NCBI GenBank assembly: GCA_020725105.1
Contig: DYFQ01000003.1
Coordinates: 1-64,000, forward strand
Reading direction: 5' to 3'
From: Symbiobacterium thermophilum
GTDB lineage: Bacteria; Bacillota; Sulfobacillia; DYFQ01
Length of the DNA: 64,000 bases
Each line of letters starts with the position of its first letter. The stretch's first letter is position 1. A program made the translations under genes and the position numbers. The notes beneath the pieces are model-generated. The model had not been told where the DNA came from and did no database searches. It saw only the letters and a list, made by a program, of their open reading frames with translations. Shown here in pieces: positions 15,470 through 23,977 of this stretch.

Positions 15470-17155
15470 CTACCCGGTCAGCCCGTACCGGGAGAGCTTC
15501 TCGTAGAAGCTGGAACGGGCGAGGCCCAGGATGCGGGCGGTCTTGGCCTTGTTCTGGCCGGTGGCTTCCATTATTCGCGCGATCAGGTGGCGTTCCACCG
15601 TGGCGACAATGTCTTCCAGGGTCCCGCCCTCGGCCAGTACGGCTGCCACCTCCGCCACCAGCGCCCGCGGCGCCAGCGGGGCGCTGGCGTCGGGCAGCGG
15701 GTCGCGCCCCGCCGGCTGACGTGTTCCGGCTTCCCCGGTGGCGGGCTGCGGGCGGACCTCCAGCAGCAGGGCGGTCAGGTCGTCCACGGGAAGGTCGGCG
15801 GAGAGGACGGCCGCGTCCCTGACGACCTCGTCGAGGGGCAAGCTCTCGACCAGGTCGCCGCCGACGGCGACACCCTCGGCAGCCTCCCGGCCGTTGCCGG
15901 AGAGATGGGGCCGCAGGGCCTCGGCGGTCATCACCAGCCCGTCCGAGAGGAAGTAGGCGCGCTTCACCACGTTCTCCAGTTCGCGGACGTTACCTGGCCA
16001 GGGCTGCTCGGCCAGCAGTTCCAGAGCGTCGGGGGAAAACTGCTTCCGCAGGCCGGCTGCCGCCCCGGGTCCCCGGTTCAGATCCTCCAGCAGCCGCACG
16101 GCGATGAGGGGGATGTCCTCGCGCCGGTCCCTCAGGGGGGGCAGGGTGATGGTGATGACGGCCAGCCGGTAGTAGAGGTCGTCCCGGAAGCGGCCCCGGG
16201 CCACCATGGCCTCCAGGTCCTGGTTGGTGGCGGCGATGACCCGGACGTCCACGGCGACCGGCCTGAGGCCCCCCACCCGCTCGACCTCCCGCTCCTGCAG
16301 GGCCCGGAGCAGCTTGGACTGGAGCGGCAGCGGGATGTCGGCCACCTCGTCCAGGAACAAAGTCCCGCCGCTGGCCAGTTCGAAACGGCCCGGTTTGCCC
16401 GTCCTGGCCGCGCCGGTGAAGGCGCCGGGCTCGTAGCCAAATAGCTCGGCCTCGAACAGTTCTCCCGGCACGGCCGAGCAGTTGATGGCCACGAACCGGC
16501 CGGCCGAGCGGTCGGACAGGTGGTGTACGGCCCGGGCGAACAACTCCTTGCCCGTGCCGCTCTCCCCTGTCAGGAGCACCGTCAGGTCGGAGCGGGCAGC
16601 CCGGGCGGCCAGACCCTTGGCGTGCCGGATGGCCCGGGAGACGCCTTCGATGCGCTGGAGTCCCCAATCGCCGTCGTCGTCCCCCCTGGCCTTGTTACCT
16701 CCTCTTTCAACCGCCCCGGGCGGGCCGGGTTCCGGCCGCGCCCCGGCTCCTGCCGCCGGGGCCGGGGCCACTTCAGCGGGCGCGAGCTTCACCAGCAGGC
16801 CGTGGCCATTGGGGCCGGCCGGCACCAGGCGTTCCCGGACCAGCCAGGTGCGGCGGCCCAGGACGGCCAGGCCTTCGCTGGTCCTTTTGTCGCCGCCGGC
16901 GCGGCCACCCGCGACGAGGGAGTCTCCCTGCACGTAGGTGAGCAGGCCCAGCAAGGGGCGGCCGACCAACCGGTCGGGTCGCTCCTGGCACGCCCGGGCA
17001 AACGCCTGGTTGGCCCGGATCACCCGTCCCCGTAGGTCGGCGATGCAGATGGGTTCTGGGACCTGGTCGAAGACGGCGGCAAACAGCGCCACCATCCGGT
17101 CGGCCAGTTGCCCTCCCGCCGTCGCGGCGGCCGGCGGAGCAGCCTTCCCGGCCAA
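15470..17155 (-). CDS. Sigma-54-dependent transcriptional activator (PAS-AAA-Fis)
   Basis: The protein has 561 residues. It starts with a PAS sensory domain (residues about 20-120, PICIADLRGRVIRANQAF), has a Pro/Ala linker, then a sigma-54-interacting AAA+ domain with Walker A GESGTGKE, the sigma-54 contact loop GAFTGA and Walker B GGTLFLDEVAD. A C-terminal Fis-type helix-turn-helix follows (GQNKAKTARILGLARSSFYEKL). The TTG at 17155 is seven bases after AGGAGG; an earlier TTG at 17161 is too close. The PAS domain may sense a small ligand, and its control sites are likely the palindromes at its 3' end. Its place below fliT suggests a motility or c-di-GMP role, but this is not shown. Confidence 0.93.
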   Translation of the reverse strand: MAGKAAPPAAATAGGQLADRMVALFAAVFDQVPEPICIADLRGRVIRANQAFARACQERPDRLVGRPLLGLLTYVQGDSLVAGGRAGGDKRTSEGLAVLGRRTWLVRERLVPAGPNGHGLLVKLAPAEVAPAPAAGAGARPEPGPPGAVERGGNKARGDDDGDWGLQRIEGVSRAIRHAKGLAARAARSDLTVLLTGESGTGKELFARAVHHLSDRSAGRFVAINCSAVPGELFEAELFGYEPGAFTGAARTGKPGRFELASGGTLFLDEVADIPLPLQSKLLRALQEREVERVGGLRPVAVDVRVIAATNQDLEAMVARGRFRDDLYYRLAVITITLPPLRDRREDIPLIAVRLLEDLNRGPGAAAGLRKQFSPDALELLAEQPWPGNVRELENVVKRAYFLSDGLVMTAEALRPHLSGNGREAAEGVAVGGDLVESLPLDEVVRDAAVLSADLPVDDLTALLLEVRPQPATGEAGTRQPAGRDPLPDASAPLAPRALVAEVAAVLAEGGTLEDIVATVERHLIARIMEATGQNKAKTARILGLARSSFYEKLSRYGLTG

Positions 17156-17386
17156 GCTCAACCCTCCTCAGGAACAGAAAGAAGCCAGGAACCACCAGCC
17201 TGTCCCTGGCTCGAGTACCGTCCCTGGGTGGACCCCCGGCCGTGCTACCCCATCCCCGGATTTGCCGGAGGCTCCACGGTGCCGCTCCTCGGCTACGGAC
17301 ACCTTCCCTGGCCGGTTTGCCGTGTCGGCCCTCGCGGGCCTTTTCCCTCTAACCCTGTTCCACGCCGGCCGTGGCCGCCCGCGGTC
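17156..17386 (-). promoter_or_regulatory. Structured leader with attenuator-like terminator before the sigma-54 activator
   Basis: These 231 bases between fliT and the activator gene are rich in hairpins. They include GGCCC-GCGA-GGGCC, two stems closed around CAAA/CAAAT loops, and a GGTG-CCG/CGG-CACC stem. At 17183-17211 AGCCAGG pairs with CCTGGCT and is followed by TCTTTCT, an intrinsic-terminator shape, ending about 20 bases before the start codon. It could be the end of the fli transcript or a regulated attenuator. A GGCAAACC box occurs, but the rest does not fit c-di-GMP class I RNA. I cannot assign it to a known riboswitch. Confidence 0.4.
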
Positions 17387-17767
17387 TCAGGACCGGCGGT
17401 CCACCACCGCCGGCTGCGGGTTACCCCCTCGGAGGCAGGTAAAATAGGCTCGCCCTCCCTGGCGGGCTTGCTCCAGCTTCCGGGAGGCGACCAGCGCCTG
17501 CCTCACGGCCTCCCGGAGCAACGCTTCCCCTTCCCGCTGCAGGGCCAGGAGTTCCCGGGCCACTCCGAGGTCACCCTCGGTCAGGTCGCCCGGCGCCTGG
17601 CCCGTTGCGGGCCGATCGGCGAGCATCAGCCCCAGCCGGGCGATGCCGTCCTCGCGCAGGGCCAGCAACTCCTGGACCTGGTCGGCGTCGGCCACCCGGG
17701 CGGCTTCCACCAGCCGCCTCGATGTCAGGTGCAGCTCCCTGAGCAGCGTCCGCAGGCCCCGGGTCAC
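17387..17767 (-). CDS. fliT: FliT-like flagellar chaperone
   Basis: The protein has 126 residues from a GTG that overlaps the fliS stop by four bases, after a GGGGGAGG site. It is predicted all-helical with heptad-like leucine spacing and has no known catalytic motif. Placement after fliD and fliS is the usual position of fliT, whose product keeps the FliD cap protein export-competent. Sequence identity to FliT is not obvious, so the call rests mainly on position, size and helical character. Confidence 0.6.
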   Translation of the reverse strand: MTRGLRTLLRELHLTSRRLVEAARVADADQVQELLALREDGIARLGLMLADRPATGQAPGDLTEGDLGVARELLALQREGEALLREAVRQALVASRKLEQARQGGRAYFTCLRGGNPQPAVVDRRS

Positions 17768-18225
17768 GGTTGCACCTCCCCCGAGGCGCCCGGGGCGACG
17801 GTAACCATCACCCCGGAAGAGCGCTCCTCCTGGTGGGCCGCCCGGTGTGAGGCCCGCAAGCGGGCCACCAGTTCGGTCCAGGTGGCCCGCAGTTCACGGG
17901 TGTACCCGAGCACCTCGGCCACGGGCTCAGGATCCTTTCTGAGGTTCGCCTCCACGAGCCGCCGCTGCATGTACGCGTACAGGGCGTCCAGGTTCCCGGC
18001 GACGGCTCCGGCGTCGGCGTTGAGGGCGCCCTGGAGTTCCTGGATGATGCCCTGGGCCCTGACGATGGCCGCCGAGGCCCGGTCGTGCCTGGCTTCCTCG
18101 AGGGCGGCCAGGGCCATGCTCAACCGGGTGACCAGGCCGTCAAAGGCCAGCAGCACCAACCCCTCCGGAGTGGACGTCTGCACCTGGGTGAGTCTGTACT
18201 GCTCGTACGGGCTGGGCGTGGCCAT
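17764..18225 (-). CDS. fliS: Flagellin export chaperone FliS
   Basis: The protein has 153 residues from the ATG before ATPSPYEQYR, after GGGAGGG; a longer upstream frame is unlikely. FliS binds the C-terminus of flagellin in the cytoplasm and prevents premature polymerisation. The family start YEQYRLTQVQTSTPEGLVLL with a following helical bundle is clear. It is translationally coupled to the fliT-like gene. In FliW-CsrA systems FliS also affects the free flagellin pool. Confidence 0.93.
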   Translation of the reverse strand: MATPSPYEQYRLTQVQTSTPEGLVLLAFDGLVTRLSMALAALEEARHDRASAAIVRAQGIIQELQGALNADAGAVAGNLDALYAYMQRRLVEANLRKDPEPVAEVLGYTRELRATWTELVARLRASHRAAHQEERSSGVMVTVAPGASGEVQP

Positions 18226-18304
18226 TGTGGTACTCCCTCCCTGGAGTCCTCGAGTGTCCCCGCCTGGATACTGAACGCCGCTCAGCAACGGCACCTCGCT
18301 ATCT

Positions 18305-18332
18305 GTGTCGGCAACCGCAACCCAAAACTTGA
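18305..18332 (-). promoter_or_regulatory. Weak FliA-type promoter candidate for fliS-fliT
   Basis: TCAA (18332-18329), a 16-base spacer and GCCGACAC (18312-18305) lie about 80 bases before fliS. Both boxes match the consensus only partly (TAAA, GCCGATAA), but the spacer is the same as in the four better sites here. Confidence 0.35.
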
Positions 18333-18376
18333 ACGCTGACCGGGGCGCGCCGGCCCGGCCCGGGCGCGAAGGCCGC

Positions 18377-20320
18377 CTAGAACGTGCTCCGCTGATTCTG
18401 GAACAGGGCCTGCAACCGGAGGGCCAGGAGGTTTCCCTGCGCCTGCAGCTGCGACAGGGCCTGCTCCATGGTGGTGAACTGCCGCACCAGGTTGCGCTCG
18501 CGGATGGCCAGCCGGTTCTCCCAGGCGTCGATCATCTGCTCCAGGTCCTTTGACCGCCGGTCGTAACTGTCGACCCGCTCGGGGATGATCCCGCCGCTGT
18601 TCACGTAGAGGTCAACCGTGTCGCGGACGATCTCGCCCACGCCCCGGACGCCGTCGGACGCGTCGTAGAAGACCTTCTTCACCTGGTCGGGCCTGGCGGC
18701 CAGCAATGCGTCCAGGGCGGCCGTGTCCACCGCCAACAGGCCGGAGGTGTCGGAAGTCTTGATCCCCAGGTCCACCAGCTCGTTCAGTTCGGAGTCGGCG
18801 ATGCCCCCGGCCTTGGAGGAGGCGGCCTTGCGCAGGGCCGCCTGCAGCCGGGCCGCCGTGGGGTCAGCTTCCAGCCGGCCGTCCCGGGCCACGTATCCGT
18901 TGAGGGTGGTCATGAAGTCGTTGTAGGCGCTGACGAAGGCCTCGATCTTGGCCCTGGGGACCGCCGCGTCCCGGGCGATCCTCAACTCCACCGCCGTTGC
19001 CGAGGTGCCCTCAAGGTACAGGGTCACGCCCGTGACGACGTCGTCGATGGTGTTGGTGGACCGGGTGACGGTGACGCCGTCCACGGTGAAGCCGGCGTCC
19101 TGGGCCGCGGCCACCTGGTTGGCGATGGCGTCGCTGCCGTTGAGAATGCCCAGCCCCTTCAGCACCCCGGCATAGCGGACGTACAGATCCACCTGGCCGT
19201 TGCCGGCCAGGGTCAGGGTCACGCCGGTCATGCCCGACTCGCCGTCGGTGACGGTGTTGTCCGACGAGGTCAGGGTGGCGCCCCCGTTCACCGTGAACCG
19301 GGCGTCCTGGGCCGCCTGGTCCACCGTGTCGACGCCGGCCCACTGGCTGAGGGCGGTGGACTGCACGGTGAAGGCGTAGGCCGCTCCCGTGGGCGTGGAA
19401 CTCAGCACCAGGCGGCTCTGGCCGCCGGAACTTTCCACGGTGGCAGTGATGTTGCCGAAGCCCGCCTCGTCTATCTTGGTCTTTATGGCATCCAGCACCT
19501 GGCGGTTGGTTTCGGTGCCCGCCAGGTTGACGGTTATGGTCGTCGGCGTGCCGCCCTGAGTGATGTCAAAGCTGTAGGCGCCTGAGGTGAATCCGGCCGG
19601 ATCGGTGTCGGTCTTCCAGTCGCCTGCGTTCTGCTGGGCCTGAGCCACTTGCAGCACGTTGACGGTGTAGTTCGCCTCGGTGGCCAGGTCAGAGGCGGTC
19701 GCCGTCAGCACCGACTGGTCCGCCGGGTCGTAGTAGACGGTCCTGGCCGCCCCGGCGGTGGAATCGGTGAAGCTGATGGCGTACCGGGCACCCGTATGGT
19801 CGGCCTGGATGACCAGGCACCCGTCGACGATGGAAGCCGTCACCCCGGCCCCGGCGTTGTTGATCTTGTCCCGGATGCCGGCCAGGGTATCGGACTTGAC
19901 CACCGACACCGACTTCGTCGCGCCGTCCACCGTGATGTCGAAGGTTCCCTCGTACCAGAGGGCGGTGGTGGTCGAGGCGAACCGGCTACCCCGGACCTTG
20001 TGGGCCTGGGCCAGCTGGCTGACGGTAATGGAGTAGGTCGCCTCCGCCGCGCTCGAGGTGGCCGAGGCGGTGAGCACGGCCTCGTCGGAAGAGGTGGCCG
20101 TCTTGGCGCCCCAGACGCTGTCCAGGCGCAGGGCGTCCAGGGCCGCCTGAACGCTCACCAGCTTGGTCTTGACCGTGGTCCAGCTGTCCTTGAGCCCGGC
20201 CAGGGCGTCCTTCCTGGCCTGCAGCCGGACCACCGGCCGCCGCTCGATGGCCATCAGTTCCTGGATCAACCGGCGCGTGTCGATGCCCGACGCCAGCCCG
20301 CTGATGCTGAAGAGCGCCAT
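18377..20320 (-). CDS. fliD: Flagellar hook-associated protein 2 (filament cap)
   Basis: The protein has 647 residues, at the long end for FliD. FliD forms the cap at the filament tip and guides flagellin folding outside the cell. The N-terminal ISGLASGIDTRRLIQELM is the family start, and the C-terminal part has the coiled helices (YDRRSKDLEQMIDAWENRL) ending in a LQALFQNQ tail. The middle contains several flagellin_IN-like repeats (SITVSQLAQAHKV, NYTVNVLQVAQAQ). The ATG follows CGGGAGGG. Confidence 0.95.
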   Translation of the reverse strand: MALFSISGLASGIDTRRLIQELMAIERRPVVRLQARKDALAGLKDSWTTVKTKLVSVQAALDALRLDSVWGAKTATSSDEAVLTASATSSAAEATYSITVSQLAQAHKVRGSRFASTTTALWYEGTFDITVDGATKSVSVVKSDTLAGIRDKINNAGAGVTASIVDGCLVIQADHTGARYAISFTDSTAGAARTVYYDPADQSVLTATASDLATEANYTVNVLQVAQAQQNAGDWKTDTDPAGFTSGAYSFDITQGGTPTTITVNLAGTETNRQVLDAIKTKIDEAGFGNITATVESSGGQSRLVLSSTPTGAAYAFTVQSTALSQWAGVDTVDQAAQDARFTVNGGATLTSSDNTVTDGESGMTGVTLTLAGNGQVDLYVRYAGVLKGLGILNGSDAIANQVAAAQDAGFTVDGVTVTRSTNTIDDVVTGVTLYLEGTSATAVELRIARDAAVPRAKIEAFVSAYNDFMTTLNGYVARDGRLEADPTAARLQAALRKAASSKAGGIADSELNELVDLGIKTSDTSGLLAVDTAALDALLAARPDQVKKVFYDASDGVRGVGEIVRDTVDLYVNSGGIIPERVDSYDRRSKDLEQMIDAWENRLAIRERNLVRQFTTMEQALSQLQAQGNLLALRLQALFQNQRSTF

Positions 20321-20344
20321 TGGTCCCTCCCGAGCTTCCTGCCG

Positions 20345-20671
20345 CTAGACTCGCCGGTCCAGCAACTGGCCGACGAAGGCGTGGATCCGGCCAAGGGTGT
20401 CCAGAACCCGCTCCGGCGGAATCTCCTTCATCACTTCCCCGGTCGCCAGGTCCACCAGCTTTACCAGGACCCGCCGGGTCTCCGGGTGAACGCGGTAGTC
20501 CAGGCGGACCATGGCCCCGGACCCTCCGGCGGCAGGGCGTTCCGCTCCGGGGCCCGTCGCCGGCCTGACGCCGGCCGGGCCGGCGCCCGGACCGACCGCT
20601 CCCGGCTCACGAACGGAACTTTCCGGGTAGGCGGTACCCGCCCCGCCGTGTCCGACTCGAGTGACGGTCAT
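20345..20671 (-). CDS. flaG: FlaG family flagellar protein
   Basis: The protein has 108 residues. The C-terminal half has the FlaG pattern LDYRVHPETRRVLVKLVDL, TGEVMKEIPPERVLDTLGRI. The N-terminal half is Pro/Gly/Ala-rich and probably disordered. FlaG proteins influence filament length; the biochemical role is not settled. The position immediately before fliD on the same strand is standard. Confidence 0.85.
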   Translation of the reverse strand: MTVTRVGHGGAGTAYPESSVREPGAVGPGAGPAGVRPATGPGAERPAAGGSGAMVRLDYRVHPETRRVLVKLVDLATGEVMKEIPPERVLDTLGRIHAFVGQLLDRRV

Positions 20672-20701
20672 GGGTCTCGCCGCCCCTCGCGATGGTCTCC
20701 G

Positions 20702-22765
20702 TCAGGCTTCCGCCGCCTGTCCCCGCCGCAGGCCCGGCTCCGCTGCCTCCAGGGCCTGGGCCACGACGGACAGGAGTTCGGCGTGGGGATGCCGGCGGCG
20801 GCCCGCCTGGATGGTCCGGGCGGCCTCGGCGTAGCGGCGCTGCCGGGCCAGCAGGGTGGCCAGGGTGTGGTAGAGCCCGGTATCGTCCGGCTCCAGGGCC
20901 AGCGCTTCCTGGTTGAACACGATGGCATCGTCCACCAGGTCCCTGGCCTGGGCCACCCGGCCCAGGGCCCGGAACATGGTCCCGTCCCGGACGCCCAGCC
21001 GCGCCGCGGCCACCAGTTCCTCACCGGCCGACTCCATGAAGCCGCGCTCCAGGTATATCATGCCGAGCCGCAGATGCCGCCGCCGCGGGTCGGTGCCGGA
21101 CAGGAGGTCCAGGGCCCGCTCGAAGGCCTGGAACTCCTGCGCGTCCAGCAAGGTCCCGAGCAGTTCGTACACCACGGCCTCGGCCCGGGCCTGGTGCTCC
21201 GGGCGCAAGAGCGCCGGCCGCCGGTCCACCCGGCCGGCGAGCAGCCGCAGGAAGTCGCGGTAGACCATGGCCTCCAGCGCCCAGCGGTCCTCGGTGACCC
21301 GGGCCAGGCTGGCCACCCCGTCTTCCGGCCGGCCGGCCAACCCGAGGCAGAGGGCCTGGTTCAACACGGCCTGGTCCCGGTACTCCTCGCTGGCGGCCGC
21401 CGCCTGGAAGCAGTCCATGGCAGGCTCGTACCGGCGCAGGCGCATGAACAACTGGCCCCGCAGGTGGCGGTGGCCCACCGTGGAGACGGACAGTTCTTCC
21501 ACCCGGTCAAGCCACGCCAGGGCTTCCTGGTAGCGGCGGTGGCGAATGAAGGCCCGGACCACCTGCTCGCCGGCGGGGGCCCCGCCCGGCCCGACCAGGC
21601 CCGTGAGAAAGGCGTGCAGGGCGGCCGGGTCCTCCCGCGGGATGAGCAGGGACGCCAGGTCGTACGCGGCTACGGTGTAGCGGGGCTCGGCCCGGACGGC
21701 CTGCACCAGGCACCTGGTGGCCTGGACCGCGTCACCGGTGGCTTTCGACACCTGGGCCAGGGCGTACAGGGCCTTGAACGAGCCGACCCCGCGCTCGGCA
21801 AAGTGGTGCTGCGGCGCGTCACCCCGGGCCAGGCACTCCCGGAAGCAGTCCGCCGCCCGCAGGTATTCCTGCCGGGCCACCCGGACCAGTCCTTCCAGGA
21901 AGATCAGGTCCGTGTAGTCGGGGTAGGCCTCCCTGGCTCCCGCCAGCACTTCCAGGGCCTCATCGTAACGTTCCAGTTCCTTGAGGCACACCACGATGTT
22001 GCGCAGCAGCACCGGAGCGTAGCCCAGCTCCAGGCCGGGCAGGCGCGAGAAGGACGCCCGGAACTCTTCCAGCGCCCGGCCGTAGTCCCGCAGCCGGAGG
22101 TATTCCACCCCCAGGTTGAAACGGTGAAAGTGGTCGTCCGGGTACTCCCGGACCACCCGCTCCAGGATCTCCAGGTTGCGGGCGATCTTCCGCTTTCGCA
22201 CCGCCGGGCCGTTCAGGTAGCCGTAATGGTTCACCCGCACTTCCAGCCGCCCCAGACCCGGGTTGCCCTGGGCCTGGATGACGGCCAGGATCTGCTCGTG
22301 GATGGCGCCCTGGAACCGGTAACCGGGGCGGTTCCGGAAGACCCGGAAGGCCGGGTTCAGCACCGCCTCGGCTCCCGGCGCGTCCCCCACGTAGTTGACC
22401 AGGGCCAGGTAGAAGCCGGCCACGTGGTCCTCCGCCCCGGCCAGGGCCTCCCGGAGGCGCGGTCCGTCCCCCGCCTCCAGTTCCTCGTCGGCGTCGAGGA
22501 ACAGGATCCACTCGCCCCTGGCCTCCTCCAGCGAACCGTTGCGGGCCGCCGAGAAGTCCCCGGTCCACGGGCGCGAGACCACCCGGGCCCCGAACTCCCG
22601 GGCGATCTCGGGGGTGGCGTCGTCCGAGCCGGTGTCCACCACCACGATCTCGTCCACCACGCCCTGGACGCTGGAAAGGCAACGGGGCAGATCCTGTTCC
22701 TCGTTGCGCACGATCATGCAGAGCGACAGAAGGGGGCGCTGGCCCTCCTTGGCACCACTTTCCAT
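20702..22765 (-). CDS. Family 2 glycosyltransferase with TPR domain, flagellin-linked
   Basis: The protein has 687 residues. Residues 10-240 are a GT-A family 2 transferase: LSLCMIVRNEEQDLPRCL, VVVDTGSDD, a donor-binding LFLDADEEL (DxD-like), and HEQI near 170. The remainder is TPR repeats, usual for protein-binding glycosyltransferases. Its position directly downstream of a flagellin gene and upstream of flaG-fliD makes flagellin a likely acceptor. One stretch (YPDYTDLIFLEG to about 120 residues later) is homologous to the C-terminus of the glycosyltransferase at 1212-3281. The ATG follows GGAGGTGAG. Confidence 0.88.
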   Translation of the reverse strand: MESGAKEGQRPLLSLCMIVRNEEQDLPRCLSSVQGVVDEIVVVDTGSDDATPEIAREFGARVVSRPWTGDFSAARNGSLEEARGEWILFLDADEELEAGDGPRLREALAGAEDHVAGFYLALVNYVGDAPGAEAVLNPAFRVFRNRPGYRFQGAIHEQILAVIQAQGNPGLGRLEVRVNHYGYLNGPAVRKRKIARNLEILERVVREYPDDHFHRFNLGVEYLRLRDYGRALEEFRASFSRLPGLELGYAPVLLRNIVVCLKELERYDEALEVLAGAREAYPDYTDLIFLEGLVRVARQEYLRAADCFRECLARGDAPQHHFAERGVGSFKALYALAQVSKATGDAVQATRCLVQAVRAEPRYTVAAYDLASLLIPREDPAALHAFLTGLVGPGGAPAGEQVVRAFIRHRRYQEALAWLDRVEELSVSTVGHRHLRGQLFMRLRRYEPAMDCFQAAAASEEYRDQAVLNQALCLGLAGRPEDGVASLARVTEDRWALEAMVYRDFLRLLAGRVDRRPALLRPEHQARAEAVVYELLGTLLDAQEFQAFERALDLLSGTDPRRRHLRLGMIYLERGFMESAGEELVAAARLGVRDGTMFRALGRVAQARDLVDDAIVFNQEALALEPDDTGLYHTLATLLARQRRYAEAARTIQAGRRRHPHAELLSVVAQALEAAEPGLRRGQAAEA

Positions 22766-22823
22766 CCCTGGCTCACCTCCGGACCGCCGCCGGCCGTGCC
22801 GGCCGCTTCAAGTGACCGTCAGC

Positions 22824-22860
22824 GAGGGGCCGGCCGCGCTAGCCACGGCCGGCCCCCCTC
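22824..22860 (-). terminator. Strong hairpin after fliC1
   Basis: GAGGGG-(GG)CCGGCC pairs with GGCCGGCCCCTC around an 11-base loop, about 60 bases after the flagellin stop. No T-run follows, so it may stabilise the 3' end or partly terminate rather than stop transcription fully. The glycosyltransferase downstream has no clear promoter of its own, which favours readthrough. Confidence 0.5.
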
Positions 22861-22922
22861 GCCGACCTCGTCACGCCAAACGGTTGCTTGCCGGTCGGTT
22901 GCTCCCCAGTCGGTCGCCGCCG

Positions 22923-23747
22923 CTAGCCCAGCAGTTGCAGGATGGCCTGGGGCGCCAGGTTGGCCTGGGCCAGCATGGCCGTGCCCGCCTGCTGCAGGAT
23001 CTGGAGCTTGGTGAAGTTCATCATCTCCAGGGCCATGTCCACGTCGCGGATCCGCGACTCCGACGCCTGCAGGTTCTCGGCCGCCACGCCCAGGTTGGCG
23101 ATGGTGTGCTCCAGCCGGTTCTGCACGGCGCCCAGCTTGGCCCGCTGGGACGACACTTCCTTCAGGGCGCTGTCCAGGCTGGCGATGGCCTGCTCCGCCG
23201 AAGCCTGGGTGGTGACGCTCAGGCCGCTGATGGTGAGCGCCGCCGTGGTGGCCGTGGCGATGGTGAGCGCGATGGTCTGGTCTTTGTTGGCGCCCACGTG
23301 GAAGGTGATGGCCGTCGACGCGTAGTCGCCGTTCAGGAGCTTCTTGGTGTTGAACTCCGTGGAGTCGGCGATCCGGTCCACCTCGGCCAGGAGTTCGGCC
23401 ACTTCCTTCTGGATGTTGTTCCGCTCGTCAGTGGTCAGCGTGTCGTTGGCCGCCTGGACCGCCAGCTCGCGGAGGCGCTGGATGATGTTGTGGGTCTCCG
23501 TCAGCGCCCCTTCCGCCGTCTGGATGAGCGAGATGCCGTCCTGGGCGTTTCTGACCGCCTGCTGGAGGCCGCGGATCTGGCCGCGCAGCTTCTCGGAGAT
23601 GGCCAGCCCCGCCGCGTCGTCCGAGGCCCGGTTGATGCGGAACCCCGAGGACAGGCGCTCCATCGACTTGGCCAGCTGGCCGGAGGTGATGGACAGGTTC
23701 CGCCACGCGTTGAGGGCCTCGATGTTGGTGTTCACCCGCAAACCCAC
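22923..23747 (-). CDS. fliC: Flagellin (copy 1)
   Basis: The protein has 274 residues: a short flagellin with conserved D0/D1 ends and almost no variable domain. The N-terminus MGLRVNTNIEALNAWRNL, the LSSGFRINRASDDAAGLAI block and the C-terminal ALEMMNFTKLQILQQAGTAM are diagnostic. It polymerises outside the cell into the filament. It is closely similar to the second copy at 23978-24802 but differs in the central 150-210 region. It is transcribed from its own FliA promoter at 23886-23913. Confidence 0.96.
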   Translation of the reverse strand: MGLRVNTNIEALNAWRNLSITSGQLAKSMERLSSGFRINRASDDAAGLAISEKLRGQIRGLQQAVRNAQDGISLIQTAEGALTETHNIIQRLRELAVQAANDTLTTDERNNIQKEVAELLAEVDRIADSTEFNTKKLLNGDYASTAITFHVGANKDQTIALTIATATTAALTISGLSVTTQASAEQAIASLDSALKEVSSQRAKLGAVQNRLEHTIANLGVAAENLQASESRIRDVDMALEMMNFTKLQILQQAGTAMLAQANLAPQAILQLLG

Positions 23748-23885
23748 GTGTCACGTTCCTCCCGTGACTGGTTTCTGGGCCGTCCGTGTCCCAGGGTTCC
23801 GGGTACCGCCTCTTGGGGCGGCTCGGGGCCAGGCGCCGCGGTTCGGGCCCGTCCAGCCGCGGTTCAACTGACCCTCTCAACCCGT

Positions 23886-23913
23886 GTATCGACCGCGCGG
23901 CGGGAAAAGTTTA
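23886..23913 (-). promoter_or_regulatory. FliA (sigma-D) promoter for fliC1
   Basis: TAAA (23913-23910), 16 bases and GTCGATAC (23893-23886) match the sigma-D consensus at the key positions (G-CGATA). It lies about 140 bases before the flagellin start. The -35 box is the tail of the terminator hairpin of the other flagellin gene, so the two units are packed back to back. Confidence 0.8.
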
Positions 23914-23937
23914 GCCCGGGGGGAGAACCCCCCGGGC
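23914..23937 (-). terminator. Intrinsic terminator after fliC2
   Basis: A perfect 10-bp GC stem (GCCCGGGGGG with CCCCCCGGGC) around a four-base loop is followed by TAAACTTTTCCC, 41 bases after the stop of the flagellin at 23978. It separates the two flagellin genes, so fliC1 depends on its own promoter. Confidence 0.8.
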
Positions 23938-23977
23938 CTGACCCGTGGGACCTTGGGCCTCTGGACTCTGTGGCCGC

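Noticed and set aside
17310-17340. GGCAAACC box as a third c-di-GMP riboswitch
   Set aside because: The downstream GGGACGCAAAGCC and closing GGGTTGCC boxes are missing.
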